NCBI GenBank assembly: GCA_936432065.2 | Contig: OW386289.2 | Location: 15,582,277-15,646,276 of the forward strand | Length of the DNA stretch: 64,000 bases | Source: Rutpela maculata | Lineage: Eukaryota; Arthropoda; Insecta; Coleoptera; Cerambycidae | Reading direction: 5' to 3' | Notes under the pieces: generated by a model | The model's input: only the letters and a program-made list of their open reading frames with translations | Told to the model about the DNA's origin: nothing | The model's database searches: none | In this document: positions 1 to 10,003 of the stretch, in pieces | Layout: each line of letters opens with the position of its first letter | Numbering within the stretch: position 1 is the stretch's first letter | Program-made: the position numbers and the translations under genes

Positions 1-1
1 G

Positions 2-1409
2 GTTCTATGGACTCTAGGCATTGGTTGGGATGATTCCCCTCCATGTGATGTCGTTTCCAGATGGCAGCAGTATAAGGATCAGTTGCCTTGTATTGCTTCG
101 CTGCGAATTCCTCGTTTAGTTGTTGCGGATCTTACCTCCGTAGTTTGTCAACTCCATGCCTTTTGTGATGCTTCTGAGCTTGGTTATGGTTGTGTAGCCT
201 ATTTGCGTTGTGTTTACCCTAGTGGTAATGTTAGCGTTTCTTTTCTTTGTGCAAAGTCCAAAGTTGCTCCTTTGCATACTTTGTCGATTCCTCGTCTTGA
301 ATTGTGTGCCGCAGTTTTATTGTCCTCTCTAGTCGCTTGGATTAGAGTAACTTTGAAACCTGTTCTTGAAATTGAAAATGTTTTTGCTTGGTCGGATTCC
401 ACCATAGTTTTGAACTGGATTAGATCTTCTCCACATCGGTGGAAAACTTTCGTGTCAAATAGAGTGAGTGTCATCCAAGACAGGCTAGCTCCTACTTGTT
501 GGCACCACATTCGTTCTTGTGAAAATCCTGCGGATTGTGCCTCTCGCGGTCTTCTCCCAGAGGAATTTGTGTCTTTCCCCTCATGGTGGGCGGGTCCCTC
601 CTGGCTAAAACTTCCTCCTGCGGAATGGCCTGTTGAAAGTGTAGAAATTGTTGATCCCCGTGTGGATGTTGAACAGAAGAAAACTGTTTTGGTTGCTCAA
701 ATTGAACCTTGTGTTATTGATTCTTTGTTTGTTCGTTTCTCATCTCTTCGTAAAATACAAGGTATTGTTGCTTATTGCCTTAGATTTTACAACAATTGCC
801 AAAATCCAGAAAAACTTTCTGGTGTCTTGTCCTCGTTCGAGCTTCATCAAGCTCTCTTGTACATTGTGAAACTTGTACAGAAGCAGTCTTTTGCGAAGGA
901 GATTTCGGCTCTTCGTAAAAAGAAGGAGCTTCCCAAAACCTTTTTGAAATTGTCCCCCTTTTTGGATGAGAAAGGGATTTTGCGTGTTGGAGGTAGAATC
1001 ACTCATGCCAATCTACCCTTTGAAAGTAAGCACCCTGCATTGCTTCCTAGCACTCACGTTCTGTCAGAACTTTTGATCTTTCAGATTCACTACCAGAACT
1101 TGCATTCTGGCTTGAATACGACGCTGTATTTATTACAACAAAATTTTTGGAAAACGTGGAGCAATGAATACTTGCATTAGTTATACCAGAGAAGTAAATG
1201 GTACAAATCTCGCCGATTTGAAAATTTAGATATTGGGACTCTTGTCCTAATCCGAAGTGAATCTACGACTTCGCTTGCGTGGAAATTAGGTAGAATCGTG
1301 CAACTCCACCCCGGAAATGATGGGACATGTAGAGTAGCCACGGTCAAGACTACACAGGGAATCTTACAACGCCCTTGCATAAAATTATGCCCGTTGCCTT
1401 CGCAATAGC
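2..1409 (+). pseudogene. BEL/Pao retrotransposon pol, 3' part, integrase core deleted
   Basis: The frame is open from base 2, so the gene runs off the window edge. It reaches a TAG at 1178-1180 and then stays readable in the same frame to a stop at 1407-1409. The first half is the RNase H-like region of BEL/Pao pol (FCDASELGYG, IPRLELCAAVLL, AWSDSTIVL). It leads into the region before and including the zinc-binding domain of integrase (RVGGRI, then the HSGLNTTL stretch). The frame then passes straight to the domain that normally follows the integrase core (LYQRSKW, WKLGRI, HPGNDG). The catalytic core between them is therefore missing, by internal deletion near base 1150. With a stop and no catalytic core the copy cannot integrate on its own. 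Family assignment is confident; activity is excluded by what is seen. Confidence 0.9.
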
Positions 1410-1514
1410 TTTTTTTATCTTGTTTAGTTAATTAGATTTTTAGACTTAGTTTTAGTTGTTAGTTTAAAAAAAAAAAAACCCTAGCCATGCCAACTTTGTT
1501 TTTGGTGGGCGGTA

Positions 1515-1830
1515 TGTTTCGTGTTCGCGAAATAGAAATTTAAATAATGCGCCACTTTATTTGAGCGACAGTGTTTGTATCGACCAATGGAATGCCTTGC
1601 CGCCAAAAACCAGCGACCTTCAGAGAGATTTTGTCAATCTCTACTCAGTTTGCATTGAGAACTCTTAGTGTGTAGTCATGTAGTCAATGTACTTCTAATT
1701 CGGCAAGTTTATGCCAATCAATCCAGATTTAGTTCCCTATAACTAAATCCTATGGTGTGGGAGACATATCCAACCAACTAGCGAGAACACAGCTCTAGAG
1801 CTCGATATGTGGACAATTTGCCGGCGACAG
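1515..1830 (+). mobile_element. Probable 3' LTR of the BEL/Pao element (right edge uncertain)
   Basis: A purine-rich stretch (TGGTGGGCGG, about 1504-1513) lies 100 bp after the pol stop and is followed by TGTTTCGTG. This is the usual order of polypurine tract and LTR start. The right edge is unclear: candidates are the ACA near 1794 or sequence past 1820, where GCCGGCGACAG resembles the leader that follows an LTR in this group. No second LTR is in the window for comparison. Confidence 0.45.
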
Positions 1831-2139
1831 AGAAGCCTCGGAGTCCGCCACACTTTCATGTAAAAGTAAGGGATTACAAGGTAGGTCACACATGCTTTCC
1901 TGTTTAGCTCAAAATAGGTGGTCCTTCGTATTGTTAAAATTGTTATACTTTAGAAATTGAGAAGATAATACAAAGCATACATTGCAGCAATGATATTCAT
2001 GGTGAGATATAAATAAGTATGTAATGTAACACGTTAAATAAGTATGTAATATGACAAGTTATATTGATAAATTATTACGTCAATATGTTATGAACATTAA
2101 GTAATATTTTCACAATGTTACCTTTTTAACAATGTAACA
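1831..2139. other. AT-rich spacer, no gene seen
   Basis: No coding signal was found. It contains short imperfect repeats of AAGTATGTAATGTAAC-like sequence (2009-2110), possibly a decayed local tandem duplication. Confidence 0.5.
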
Positions 2140-2497
2140 CAGGCCTGTAGCTAGAAAGTGCTTTCAGGGCGGGCAAACAATTTTTCAGGACGGGCCCGTA
2201 AAAAAAGTCCGAAAAATTTTTTGATGAGCGGGGGGGAGAAATCCAGAAAAAAATTTTGGATGAGCGAGGGGAAGAAATCCAGAAAAATTTTTTGATGGAA
2301 GAAATACAAAAAAATTTTAATCCAAAAAAAACTTTTTAATCCGAAAAATTTAAACAATTTTTACCCAATCTCTTTCAAAATATTAAAAAGACAGTTAAAA
2401 TTGCCCCCATTACGATCACCGTAGGTCGGGCGAAACTTATTCCAGGACGGGCATCGCCCGTCCTGTCCCCCCCCCCCCCCCCCTAGCTACAGGCCTG
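2140..2497 (+). mobile_element. hAT-type MITE, copy 1 (CAGGCCTGTAGCTAG ends)
   Basis: The element is bounded by perfect 15-bp inverted ends (CAGGCCTGTAGCTAG and its complement) and flanked by a perfect 8-bp target duplication, ATGTAACA (2132-2139 and 2498-2505). CAG-starting ends plus an 8-bp duplication are the hallmarks of hAT transposons. At 358 bp with no transposase it is non-autonomous. The interior is rich in repeats of GATGAGCGGGGG and AAATTTT-like blocks and ends in a poly-C run. The minus-strand reading frame within it is only this biased sequence. A second copy lies inverted at 58583. Confidence 0.88.
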
Positions 2498-2554
2498 ATG
2501 TAACAGAGTAACGTTTAATAGTATGACAAATTACTTTGTAGTAACATTGCGACA

Positions 2555-2834
2555 CTGTTCATGATCTGTTTTACATAACATTACATGTAACTTTGCAATA
2601 TTGAGGTTCTATTAAAGTAATAATGCATTGTTTAGTGGGCATACAAATTGTCAGACAAAAATTTCAAGCTGCAGGGGGTGTAAGAACACCTCAAACATGT
2701 ATTCCTTTACGTGAAATTTTTATTATTTGCTCCTGTCTGACGATTGAATGTGTTATTCTAGAGACATTTTTGACGGAATAATTAATTTAATTGTCAGACA
2801 AAAATTCGGGACAGCACACCCTGTAAATACGTTG
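2555..2834 (+). repeat. Direct repeat A, left copy (280 bp)
   Basis: Matches 3129-3408 with one difference seen (a C/T near 2711). The two copies enclose a 300-bp piece of the serpin gene. The unit contains its own short repeats (AATTGTCAGACAAAAATT twice) and has no coding signal. Confidence 0.9.
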
Positions 2835-3130
2835 TTCACCCATCTTAAAGTAAAATAATATGGACGCCATCAAAAATAGAAATAGAACTGCAACAGAAAC
2901 ATACATTTTCAATTAGCTATGTTAATACTTAAGCAGCAAACAAGCAATATGGATCAACCACTAAAACAAGAATAATTTCATGAAGTCGAGAATTACTTAA
3001 TAGCTGAGCTATGAAATCATAACTGTTTGAAATTACTGGCCTCATTTGTAGAATACTTATTTTCTATCTAAAATATTTCTTCGGAGATACAATGGCCTTA
3101 TATGTTATTGTGCTGTGTTAAGAATTACCT
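2831..3130 (-). pseudogene. Duplicated serpin 5' end (upstream region plus signal-peptide codons)
   Basis: Appears identical, base for base, to 6673-6972, which holds the serpin's upstream region, start codon and first 25 or so codons, in the same orientation. After the shared codons (ending at MGEQ) the frame runs into repeat A and soon stops, so it cannot make a serpin. It shares GTTG (2831-2834) with the left copy of repeat A and CT (3129-3130) with the right copy, as expected of a templated insertion using microhomology. Identity this high means a very recent event, gene conversion, or an assembly artefact. If the promoter is included, a short secreted peptide might be transcribed; nothing shows that it is. 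Confidence 0.88.
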
Positions 3131-3408
3131 GTTCATGATCTGTTTTACATAACATTACATGTAACTTTGCAATATTGAGGTTCTATTAAAGTAATAATGC
3201 ATTGTTTAGTGGGCATACAAATTGTCAGACAAAAATTTCAAGCTGCAGGGGGTGTAAGAACACCTCAAACATGTATTCTTTTACGTGAAATTTTTATTAT
3301 TTGCTCCTGTCTGACGATTGAATGTGTTATTCTAGAGACATTTTTGACGGAATAATTAATTTAATTGTCAGACAAAAATTCGGGACAGCACACCCTGTAA
3401 ATACGTTG
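3129..3408 (+). repeat. Direct repeat A, right copy (280 bp)
   Basis: Nearly identical to 2555-2834. After it the sequence continues into CAAACTTTCG, presumably the original flank, so repeat A was duplicated in tandem with the serpin fragment placed between the copies. Confidence 0.9.
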
Positions 3409-3444
3409 CAAACTTTCGTCTCTGCCGGCCGCCAGTGACCTCAA

Positions 3445-4291
3445 GCGCGCCATATATTTCAAAAAGAGGTTTCATTTCTATGGCGCAATGATTTTGTGTG
3501 TTTATTTTTATATTTTGGAAGTGATTTTAAACAAAAAAAAAAGAATAAAACGTATTGATATCACGCTTAATTTTGAAGATACACTCCATTCTCCGATTAA
3601 ACAATTAATCCACGACATCTTTTTAACTATTTCATTTATTCAAAAAATGCATATGAGCATTTACGTTGGCAATTTAATTTTCTATAAGATATTCAATGAC
3701 TTTTTTGTTATCTCACTTGATTCTCAAGATGTAAGCTGAAGTATACAAAAAACGATATAATTTTTTCGGACTTTTATAATTAAAATATAGGTATTAAAAA
3801 ATATTAATATATATTAACTAAGCGAATTACAATAGTCATTGGAAATTTTTCGTTTAAAAATAAATAAATTTGTATGTAAAAAATTGTGAGCATTTTTCAA
3901 TAAAATATATAGTTTAGAAGATTTTGCGCATTGATTGATCCATTATAAAATTTCAGTCCGAAAAAATTAAATCGTTTTTTTTTCTACTTCAGCTTACATC
4001 TCGAGAATCAAGTGAGATAACCAAAAAAGTAATTGGATAACTTTTATAGAAAATTAAATTGCCAATGTAAATGCTCTTATGCATTTTTTAAATAAATGAA
4101 ATAGTCAAAAAGATAACGTGGATTAATTGTTTAACCGGAGAATGGAGTGTATCTTCAAAATTAAGCGTGATATCAATACTTTTAATTCTTTTTTTTTGTT
4201 TAAAATCACTTCCAAAATATAAAAAAAACACAAAATCATTGCGCCATAGAAATCTAAATATATTTTTGAAATATATGACGCGCGTTTTTTT
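3445..4291. mobile_element. Fold-back (long inverted repeat) element
   Basis: Arms of about 330 bp (3445-3770 and 3948-4291) are inverted copies at roughly 90 percent by eye, around a 180-bp loop. Both ends carry GCGCG followed by CATATATTTC. The short reading frames in each arm (around 3488-3739 plus and 4088-4345 minus) are mirror images of each other and not genes. No clear target duplication was found. Confidence 0.75.
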
Positions 4292-5142
4292 ACCTATTTT
4301 AAATAGTGCACAAGTCGTACCACAAATTGAACACTCCATAATCAAACAACGTACAATTATTTAAATATTAAATTAATTGAACACAATTTGAAGAATTCAA
4401 GGAGAGTAATTGCATGCATGAACCAACAGGAAATACATAAAAATGCTGGCGAAACAATGTTTCGCGCAACAGCCATCTGCGCGAATAGGGACGCAGACCC
4501 GCGGGCGCCCGAATAATTACAATTTTAAATGGCGATAACTAGAAAACTATTTGCGACAGAAGGTTGGTTTTTGTTGTAAAAACTTTTTCAATATCTTTTC
4601 TTTAATTCAAAATTCCTTGAAATAAAAAAGTTTCTCGCTTACCGAAAATCATGCAGCAATAAAAATAAAATTTTGAGTTTACTCCATTCTCTAAGAAAAA
4701 ACACGGTAACCAGGGGACTTAAATTAGTACAGTTATGACCGCCTATATGTCCTCAATCGATTAAAAAAAACCTCATGTTTATAAGTTAATTAGTTTCGAA
4801 GTTATCGGGTGGTATGTGTAAAAAAACATAATTATAACATTTTGACAAATTATTGACATTTTTCGGGATAAAAAATATCAGACCCCCCGAAAGATGTCGT
4901 AATTAGTCATTTCACATGCACAAGGACCTAACCAGTGATCCTGTATAGGTTTCATTTGGTTATACCTTAAAAAAAAATTTCGAGAAGGAACCGACTTTTT
5001 CCCTTGTTTTTATTCCACTACACCTCAATGACCCTCTTAAGTCTAGTAGATCTAGATTTGTCTGAGTAAAGGAGACGGGACCCTACAGTTTATAGTGGAA
5101 TCCGAACCACTTCTTGGGGAAAATTTCCAATGAAAATTTTTT
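4292..5142. other. AT-rich sequence without recognisable gene
   Basis: There is a GC-rich island (about 4450-4515) inside AT-rich sequence and no coding signal on either strand. The 3' part (about 4960-5142) may be the body of the SINE whose tRNA-like head follows on the minus strand. Confidence 0.4.
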
Positions 5143-5225
5143 TCGCTATGTGGGGTTCGAACCCACTTCGCTAGGTACGCTCAGAGTGCAAGCTAGACGC
5201 GCCAACACACTGAGCTACCGACCCC
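5143..5225 (-). mobile_element. tRNA-derived SINE head
   Basis: On the minus strand the sequence has a pol III box A (TAGCTCAGTGTGTTGG) and a good box B (GGGTTCGAACCCC) with roughly tRNA spacing. The middle could hold an alanine-type TGC anticodon, but the 5' and 3' ends do not pair into an acceptor stem and the spacing between the arms is long. It is therefore better read as the tRNA-like head of a SINE than as a working tRNA gene. Confidence 0.55.
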
Positions 5226-5812
5226 CTTTATTTATATATTTATTTGCGTTAAAAGAAAACCTGACGTGCTGGGAAAAAACTAAGATCAGATTCGTGTTCA
5301 GTGGCTCAAAATACAAGGGATAGGTGTGGTCAGTACCCCCGCGTAGACCACTTTTTTTTCGGAATTGTGCCACACTGATTGTGGCACAGTTGCCACCATC
5401 TTATAATTATATTATAAGATGGTGCCAATTTTACATTTATAGCTGTCGTAATAACGTTTCTAAAGTGTTTCTGAGACTAATGCTGCTTTATAAAATTTGT
5501 GTCGGAAACATTTCTGCAACTTTTATAAAATACCAAATTGTTAGTTGGTAGTTTAGAGAACTAATTAAAATAAGGAAATTGTTGCAAGCAAAGAATTCCT
5601 TATCCACCTATTTTGATGCTTAATTTGACTTCACTATAAAAAATAAAAAGAACAATTTTCTTATTTGTTCATTTTTTTCTATACATTAATTTTTCTTGTT
5701 TGTTTTTACAGATTAACGAACTAAAATTGAAGTCATTTTTTGTGGAAATCAGAGGCTTGGCTATTGGGTAAAGCAACTTTTGGTTTTACCAACGATTTTA
5801 ATTTTTTGCATA
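5226..5812. other. AT-rich stretch with two hairpins, downstream side of the serpin exon
   Basis: On the minus strand this would be the serpin's first intron. No exon encoding a serpin reactive loop was found here or further left. Two hairpins are visible: GTGCCACA...TGTGGCAC (about 5367-5388) and an almost perfect one at 5392-5426 (arms GCCACCATCTTATAAT). Their role is unknown. Confidence 0.5.
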
Positions 5813-5818
5813 TCTTAC
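5813..5818 (-). other. Predicted 5' splice site ending serpin exon 1
   Basis: On the minus strand the coding sequence ...ACCGCG is followed by GTAAGA, a strong donor. Reading through it gives six foreign codons and a stop. The donor falls in phase 0 just after the strand 'SLPKFKIEQTIDLQDSL', a place where serpin coding sequence must continue. Confidence 0.7.
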
Positions 5819-6748
5819 CGCGGTTAAGGAATCTTGGAGATCGATCGTCTGCTCGATCTTAAATTTGGGAAGGGACACATGCACTTCTCGTCTATACATA
5901 TTTTCTGTAACCTTTGTGAGATCAGTTCCGGCAAGTTTCTGCTCCAGCTCAGCTATCCCGTTCCTATTATTCGGCAAAATGATAATCAAACTGATGTCCT
6001 TATTGATATACCGCAGCTCCAGAATCTTCGAGTCCAAGTTCTCATCATGCTTAAAGTAAAAATCGTCCGTGATATGCATCATTTGGACATCCACGGTGTC
6101 GTTGTCGTTCAAGTAGAACTTTTCAGTTCTTGTTATTCGTACGTCGAAAGGCAGAGCCCATTTGCCCTTAAAATAAATGGCGTTTACCAACACCAAACGG
6201 GTCTCATCGTTTAAATCGCTGGCATTGATGATATCCTTAATTTTATTGTTGGTCTTACCCTCGACCCAACTGTTAATTGATTTTGCTGAGGATGCCCCTT
6301 TCTTAAAATTTAACGATTGCACTTCAGATAAATAATGCTTCTTGGCCACGGTCTGAAATGCTTTTTGCAGCTTATAACTATCTTTCACAAACACTTTATT
6401 CGCTATCAGTAGAGTTACATCTTTAACGGAGTTGAGACGTTTCATGACTTCTTTATAACCTTTTGCAGCTATCTTCAAGTCGGGAACGCTCAGTACTTTG
6501 GTGAAAGCTTCTTTAGTTAGGCCCCCGGAACCCTGGGATGCAAGAGAAAGGATGGCATGAATGCTAATTGGTGAGAAGAAGATATTGATATTGCCTGATG
6601 TTTTCGCAAGAGAAGTGTACAATTGTTTAGAGAATTCTCCATTTCCTTGAAGCACTGCTTTCAATGTTTCCTGTTGTTCACCCATCTTAAAGTAAAATAA
6701 TATGGACGCCATCAAAAATAGAAATAGAACTGCAACAGAAACATACAT
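5819..6748 (-). CDS. Serpin (serine protease inhibitor family), first coding exon, 310 residues
   Basis: Serpins trap serine or cysteine proteases with a reactive loop near the C terminus. The start is the ATG at 6748, with an in-frame TAA just before it. Residues 1-20 form a hydrophobic signal peptide (VSVAVLFLFLMASILFYF), so the product is probably secreted. Family motifs follow in order: FFSPISIHAIL (about 57-67), the helix F pattern INSWVEGKTNNKIKDII (about 158-174), NAIYFKGKW (189-197), LIIILPN (about 254-260) and SLPKFKIE (about 292-299). The exon ends at a strong donor, so about 80-90 residues, including hinge and reactive loop, must come from a later exon that I could not find between 1 and 5812. 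Inhibitory activity and target cannot be judged. The gene may be intact with a long intron or truncated. No frameshifts are seen. Confidence 0.88.
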
Positions 6749-6972
6749 TTTCAATTAGCTATGTTAATACTTAAGCAGCAAACAAGCAATATGGATCAAC
6801 CACTAAAACAAGAATAATTTCATGAAGTCGAGAATTACTTAATAGCTGAGCTATGAAATCATAACTGTTTGAAATTACTGGCCTCATTTGTAGAATACTT
6901 ATTTTCTATCTAAAATATTTCTTCGGAGATACAATGGCCTTATATGTTATTGTGCTGTGTTAAGAATTACCT
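6749..6972 (-). promoter_or_regulatory. Serpin upstream region with a weak TATA-like box
   Basis: This is the part of the upstream region duplicated at 2831-3130. On the minus strand CATATAAGG (about 6941-6949) is TATA-like, placing transcription start roughly 165 bp before the ATG. This is weak evidence; an unseen 5' noncoding exon is equally possible. Confidence 0.3.
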
Positions 6973-7752
6973 AAAACTTCCCTCAGAAATGTCCTCGAAA
7001 ATGTATCAATATGTCATAAATAAATAAAGTTCTTTACAAGCCCAAATTAACGTAAGTTTTACTTGAAAAATGCCTTTAGAGTCACGGGATTATCAGAGCT
7101 TTTTTAAGGTAAAAATTCACCTAATATTGATCATAATAACGATCGCTTAGTCATGAACTAAATAACTAATTTGGCAGGTTGTAAATTACTTAAGGATGTA
7201 CGGGAGATATATTTTTTAACTCAGAATTGAATGAAATTTACTTAAAGTAAAGTTTATGTGTTTCTAAGACACCTTGAAAAATATCAGACTTTTCGCTTTT
7301 CGTCTTCATGACTCAAGAGAAAACTAGCTCGGAATTTTAATAATTTTAACATGCGTTCTTATGGGCAATCGTAATATTATGCCGATTATGCGATTTCGTT
7401 TGATATGTGGCATTGGTACTTTACTTCTTTTGTCATAACAGGTATCCTCTATCTTGACCTCATAGCTTTATCTATGTCGTCCTTTTAACTTTTTCTAGGC
7501 CTTCCTTTTTTTTTCTTCTCTTGGGCGGCACCCACTCTGAGATTTTTCTGGTCTAGTATATGTCCCAAGTAGCACAGAATTCTTTAAGATATCTTTAAGA
7601 AGTTCTATTTACTGCCCGCGAGGATATCTTGTATTTATGTACTCTAGAAGTCCTTCCGAAATCAAAATGAGAAATCTTTATATGTGCTCAACTTTTATGC
7701 ACTGGGGAAATGTAAACTGGGCATTATATAGAAATTTCATTTTGTTAACCCA
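6973..7752. other. AT-rich spacer upstream of the serpin
   Basis: No gene, RNA or inverted repeat was recognised. Scattered poly-T tracts and short frames only. Confidence 0.5.
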
Positions 7753-7995
7753 CAGACATCTACTAGAAGTTCTAAAAGGGAATTACCATACAGCTCAATT
7801 TTCTAAGTATTATAGAAATCAAATAAAGTATTAAAAGGGAAATAGTATTATTATCCTTAACAGAATACTTGTAGACATCTTCTAGAAGTTCTAAAATTAA
7901 AAAAAATTACCATACAGCTCAATTTTCTATGTATTACAGAGATCAAAAAAAGTATTAAAATGGAAATATTATTATTATCGCTAATAGAACACCTA
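7753..7995 (+). repeat. Two tandem units of about 120 bp
   Basis: AGACATCTxCTAGAAGTTCTAAAA recurs at 7753 and 7872, each followed by ACCATACAGCTCAATTTTCTA and ATTATTATC-rich sequence. A third unit is only partly preserved. The short frames in the units are not conserved between them. Confidence 0.75.
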
Positions 7996-8120
7996 TAGAA
8001 ATCGCAAGAAGAAATTCTCTTAATGCATAAAATTTTTTTGTTTACCACGTAGTTTGTTACAGAAATTATTCCTAGATGACGCCACGTACAAACCACTGAC
8101 GATAATCAGTCATACATTAA

Positions 8121-8660
8121 TGATCTGCCCGGCGGGCTATATCAGTGTATCCTTATGTATTTAAATCCGCTGAATCCGAAGTCAGAATTGTAAGTGTATC
8201 CTTACCAAATACATAAAGACACATTGGTATGGTCCGCCGGGCAGACCATTTTGTGGGGGGAGGTGTTTTTGGGGGTTAGAGGTGAAAACGAGCCAATCTG
8301 ACAATTCTAACTTCGGATTCGGTTTCAGGGGTTCAAATACATAAGAATACACTAGTCTGGTCCACTGTGCAGACCATTTTTTTGAGAGGTGTGTTTTTCG
8401 GGGTTAAGGGTGAAAAACGAGCTAAACTGTCAATTCTAACTTCGAATCCGGATTCAGCAGATCAAAATACATAAAGATACACTGGTATAGTTCGCCGGAC
8501 AGACCACTTTGTTTTTGTTTTAGGGGTGTTTTTTGGGGTTGGGGGGTGAAAAACGAGCCAATGTGACAATTCTGACTTCGGATTCGGTTTCAGCAGATCC
8601 AAATGTATAAGAATACATTAGTTTGGTCCGCCGGACAGACCACTTTTTTTGTGGGGCTGT
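8121..8660. repeat. Minisatellite, unit about 130 bp
   Basis: GGTCCGCCGGGCAGACC-like boxes recur at about 8231, 8359, 8489 and 8625, separated by GGTGTTTTTxGGGGTT, GAAAAACGAGC, TTCGGATTCxG and AATACATAAxxATACA. A single inverted unit precedes them at 8121-8195. Diverged relatives occur at 28440-28745, 33160-33560, 57480-57620 and 60690-60840. Confidence 0.75.
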
Positions 8661-8663
8661 GTT

Positions 8664-9560
8664 TACTCTAGCAGCGTTGTTTTTATAGTATCGCTGATTA
8701 GCTTGGACCTTATGTTGGGTTTTTGCATTTCTACCCACTGATGCGATAAGGGAACGTTGTCATACGCTTTTTCTAGGCCTATCAGAGCTATTTGTGTTTA
8801 TCCGTTTCGTTGACCCCCCCTTTTCCACTGTTATTTTTAGTGTGAACAGATTGTTGATGCCAGCTAGAAATCCTGATTATTCCTCAGGTTATTTGTCTTT
8901 AATGTCTTCTTCGGTTAGGTTTCTCATAACCCTCGAAAATATTGTGACGTGTTTCCACCCCTAGGAAACCACTCTTGCAAATTCCGTGGGTTCCAAAAAT
9001 TATAACAAGAGATAACCACTAACACACTTTATTAAATAATTTACTGCATACTTCACAATACTATTATTAATTTAAATGCACTTTACTGACTAAAAATAAC
9101 AATGTTTATCACTTTGTTTTCACTTTGGAGTCTTAACCTCACTTGTCAAATCCAAACTTCTCTCCCTTCTCCGCCGAGAATACGGCCTTATATACCCCTA
9201 GTGATTGCTTCCTGAATTATTCTAGGAACGGCGCGGCGTTATCTAGAAGTCTCTTTTCTCTAATGTTCCAGAACGTTTCTACTGTTTCTACTGTCTCACA
9301 GATGGCAGTACAACATGTATTTTGTGTTGCCTATCCAGAAGGGGGGGATATTTGTAACAATATCGTTCCTACGGTTGCTATTACTGCTATACCATGATAA
9401 TTTTTTGAGTCATTTTTTGGAACTTTTTTGTGGATGGTAGACACATATAAAGTCCTCCATCTTTCATATAGAACTCTTGGCATCTCAGTAAGTTTCTCGG
9501 GTCTATATTTTATGAATTCAGGATATATTCCTCCGGGGTAGTGGAAATTTATTTATTATT
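8664..9560 (-). pseudogene. RTE-like LINE reverse transcriptase fragment, split by a solo LTR
   Basis: On the minus strand, conceptual translation from about 9556 down gives the start of an RTE-type RT (PGGIYPEFIKYRPEKLTEM, then NYHGIAVIATVG). It is interrupted at 9359-8943 by a solo LTR and continues on the other side in the same frame with FSRVMRNLTEEDIKDK. One or more frameshifts follow before motif A (LEKAYDNVP) and the segment ending near 8664. RTE elements copy themselves through target-primed reverse transcription. The D of the usual F-x-D-L-x-K-A-Y-D motif is replaced (IGLEKAYD), and stops occur, so this is a dead fragment. It is too broken to appear as a long frame. Confidence 0.8.
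8943..9359 (-). mobile_element. Solo LTR, Gypsy-like, with ATAT target duplication
   Basis: Read on the minus strand it starts TGTTACAAATAT and ends ACGTCACA, has a TATA box (GGTATATAAGG, about 9185-9198) and a polyadenylation signal AATAAA (about 9029-9034). ATAT flanks both sides (8939-8942 and 9360-9363). A 4-bp duplication and TG...CA ends fit a Ty3/Gypsy-type LTR. No internal region remains, so it arose by LTR-LTR recombination. It sits inside the RTE-like RT fragment and is younger than it. The plus-strand frame at 9143-9397 is only LTR sequence. Confidence 0.82.
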
Positions 9561-10003
9561 ATCATTATTATTATTATTATATTTTAAGAACCAAAACTGT
9601 TGTTTTTACCTATATTTATCTGTCCGGTGAATCGTTTGGGGTGCTTCCCAATGAGCTGGGATCTTGAAAGGCACGGAGAATGGATATAGAAATGACAGCT
9701 GTAATATGGTGGTCAATCGATATATGTAGAAGACAATACCCACATGAAGACAGTGCCAAATTAGGCAGAGATATGAAGAAAATTGTAGAGAATTAAATTT
9801 TCATGCTATTTTATATAGGCAAATTCGAAATGAAGTCCAACAGAAATTATCATATTTAATAAATACTCACAATCAGCAACTCCCGATGGCAGCCATTATT
9901 TATTTCATAAGTGTTATTAAAAAAATACTTTTAATGATATTTTAAGGTAACACTGCTATATAATCTAACTTGCATAAAATTAGCAACTCAAAGACTCAAA
10001 TAA
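9561..10003. other. Spacer with short ATT microsatellite
   Basis: Contains (ATT)n at about 9553-9586 and AT-rich sequence with no gene recognised. Confidence 0.45.

Noticed and set aside
2151..2357. Minus-strand frame rich in F, K and L
   Set aside because: Lies wholly inside the hAT MITE and reflects its A/T-rich repeated blocks.
5143..5225. Functional tRNA gene
   Set aside because: Boxes A and B are good but there is no acceptor stem and the internal spacing is wrong; a SINE head is likelier.
5834..6214. 126-codon plus-strand frame
   Set aside because: Antisense shadow of the serpin exon.
8225..8660. CRISPR-like array
   Set aside because: Units are about 130 bp and homologous along their whole length, with no unique spacers; the genome is eukaryotic.
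9143..9397. 84-codon plus-strand frame
   Set aside because: Inside the solo LTR, antisense to its TATA box; no protein features.
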